NCBI GenBank assembly: GCA_030039515.1
Contig: JASHVT010000141.1
Span: 1 to 12,280, forward strand
DNA from: Nitrososphaerales archaeon
GTDB lineage: Archaea > Thermoproteota > Nitrososphaeria > Nitrososphaerales > Gagatemarchaeaceae
Direction of reading: 5' to 3'
DNA length: 12,280 bases
This document shows positions 11,642 through 12,280 of this stretch, piece after piece. The position numbers and the translations under genes are program-made. Below the pieces are notes generated by a model. The model did not search any database. It saw only the letters and a list, made by a program, of their open reading frames with translations, and had not been told where the DNA came from. Position 1 is the first letter of the stretch, and every line of letters starts with the position of its first letter.

Positions 11642-12280
11642 CTACCCAGGCAACAGAGCCAACCTGCCCAAGTGATGTGAGCGTACGGCTTGGTAAGCCT
11701 GCGCCGCTTGATCGAGGGTGAAGGTTCCGCCGAGATGCACCTCAAACGGTCCTGACTCGACCAATTTGTTGAGCTTGGCCACTAGGGCCGGGTCCAGGCT
11801 CCCATTGTAGCCTAGCAGCCGAACGTTCGGCGGGACTTTGGGAGGGGGACGCTGATTGACCCAGGGATACGCGACCCGTCCACCCTCACGCATGGTCGTG
11901 AGCGCCTTCTCGGGGGCTTCGCCGGCAATCGTGACCAGGGCCGCATCGAAACCATTTGGGGCAAAATCGTGGACGGAAGCAATTGCGTCTCCCTTGCGTC
12001 CATCCACAGCGGCGTCAGCGCCTAGCCTTCGGGCGAGGGTTACACCGTCTTCGCCGGAGGCAATTGCAAACACTTGAGCTCCGAGTCGCTTGCCAAGTTG
12101 TACCGCCAAGTGTCCCAAGCCGCCGCTCGCACCAAAGACCATCAGCTTCTCGTCCCGCTGGAGGGCCAAACTGTCAAGCCCTCGTAGTGCAGTTCCTCCG
12201 TCGATAAGCAGAGCACCTGCCTGTTCAATCGGTATGGTCGAAGGGACCGGCCATGCATGGTCTGCATCCAGGGCGGTGTA
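11642..12280 (-). CDS. Zinc-type MDR alcohol dehydrogenase/quinone oxidoreductase, 5' part cut by window edge
   Basis: The frame is open from the right edge to TAG at 11644-11642 (about 212 residues visible). The upstream part, before any apparent TTG start at 12169, is clearly coding: YTALDADHAWPVPSTIPIEQ, then AGALLIDGGTALRGLDSLALQ. This matches the MDR segment preceding the Rossmann fold, where the A..L...GxTA.xGL pattern is typical. Next comes VFGASGGLGHLAVQLGK (nucleotide-binding loop), AIASGEDGVTLARRLGADAAVD and the C-terminal FTLDQAAQAYQAVRSHHLGRLALL. The catalytic N-terminal GroES-like domain with any zinc ligands lies outside, so alcohol dehydrogenase versus zinc-less quinone reductase cannot be decided. 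The role is NAD(P)H-dependent oxidoreduction in the cytosol. Confidence 0.88.
   Translation of the reverse strand, partial: YTALDADHAWPVPSTIPIEQAGALLIDGGTALRGLDSLALQRDEKLMVFGASGGLGHLAVQLGKRLGAQVFAIASGEDGVTLARRLGADAAVDGRKGDAIASVHDFAPNGFDAALVTIAGEAPEKALTTMREGGRVAYPWVNQRPPPKVPPNVRLLGYNGSLDPALVAKLNKLVESGPFEVHLGGTFTLDQAAQAYQAVRSHHLGRLALLPG

Noticed and set aside
11642..12169. MDR gene starting at the TTG at 12169
   Set aside because: The frame continues to the window edge with clear family similarity (A..L...GxTA.xGL), so the gene is simply cut by the edge.

Overview
The window looks like a chromosomal segment of a moderately GC-rich archaeon, most likely Nitrososphaerota (Thaumarchaeota) or a close relative. 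This rests on TATA-like boxes placed 24-33 nt upstream of most first genes, which implies leaderless or near-leaderless mRNAs. It also rests on an ADP-forming acyl-CoA synthetase, on archaeal-style winged-helix and CsoR-type regulators, and on GTG/TTG starts. The taxonomic call is inference from gene content, not a database result.

Left part (1-6044), carbon and energy metabolism, all on +: a full-length malic enzyme (277-1899), a large protein fusing a GNAT acetyltransferase to an ADP-forming acyl-CoA synthetase (2041-4737), and a two-gene operon of a universal stress protein and a short-chain dehydrogenase overlapping by ATGA (4822-6044). Malic enzyme would supply pyruvate and NAD(P)H. The synthetase domain would interconvert an acyl-CoA with acid plus ATP. 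The GNAT domain suggests acylation control.

Middle (6080-8979), metal and membrane functions: a tiny ribbon-helix-helix (RHH) gene on -, broken by one in-frame TAG, diverges from a CsoR-family repressor (6285-6548). The repressor has a CsoR-like C-tract/G-tract operator on its own promoter. It is followed by a six-TM cation-efflux-like protein with a metallothionein-like N-terminus carrying ten Cys in its first 33 residues. Then come a winged-helix regulator, a two-TM protein and an eight-TM protein.

Right part (9181-12280), mosaic and accessory-looking: a very Arg-rich SRPBCC-like protein; a Doc/Fic toxin followed 2 nt later by a 37-codon ORF that is a candidate antitoxin; a CDA-fold deaminase on - flanked by two near-identical 20-bp sequences resembling the 3' end of a tRNA (possible integration scars); and the 3' part of an MDR alcohol dehydrogenase/quinone reductase on - running off the right edge.

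The most noteworthy items are the metal module (operator, regulator lacking usual ligands, Cys-rich transporter), the interrupted RHH gene, the Doc/microprotein pair, the GNAT-first synthetase fusion with both catalytic His retained, and the tRNA-end-like repeats. I found no CRISPR array, complete tRNA, rRNA or transposase.
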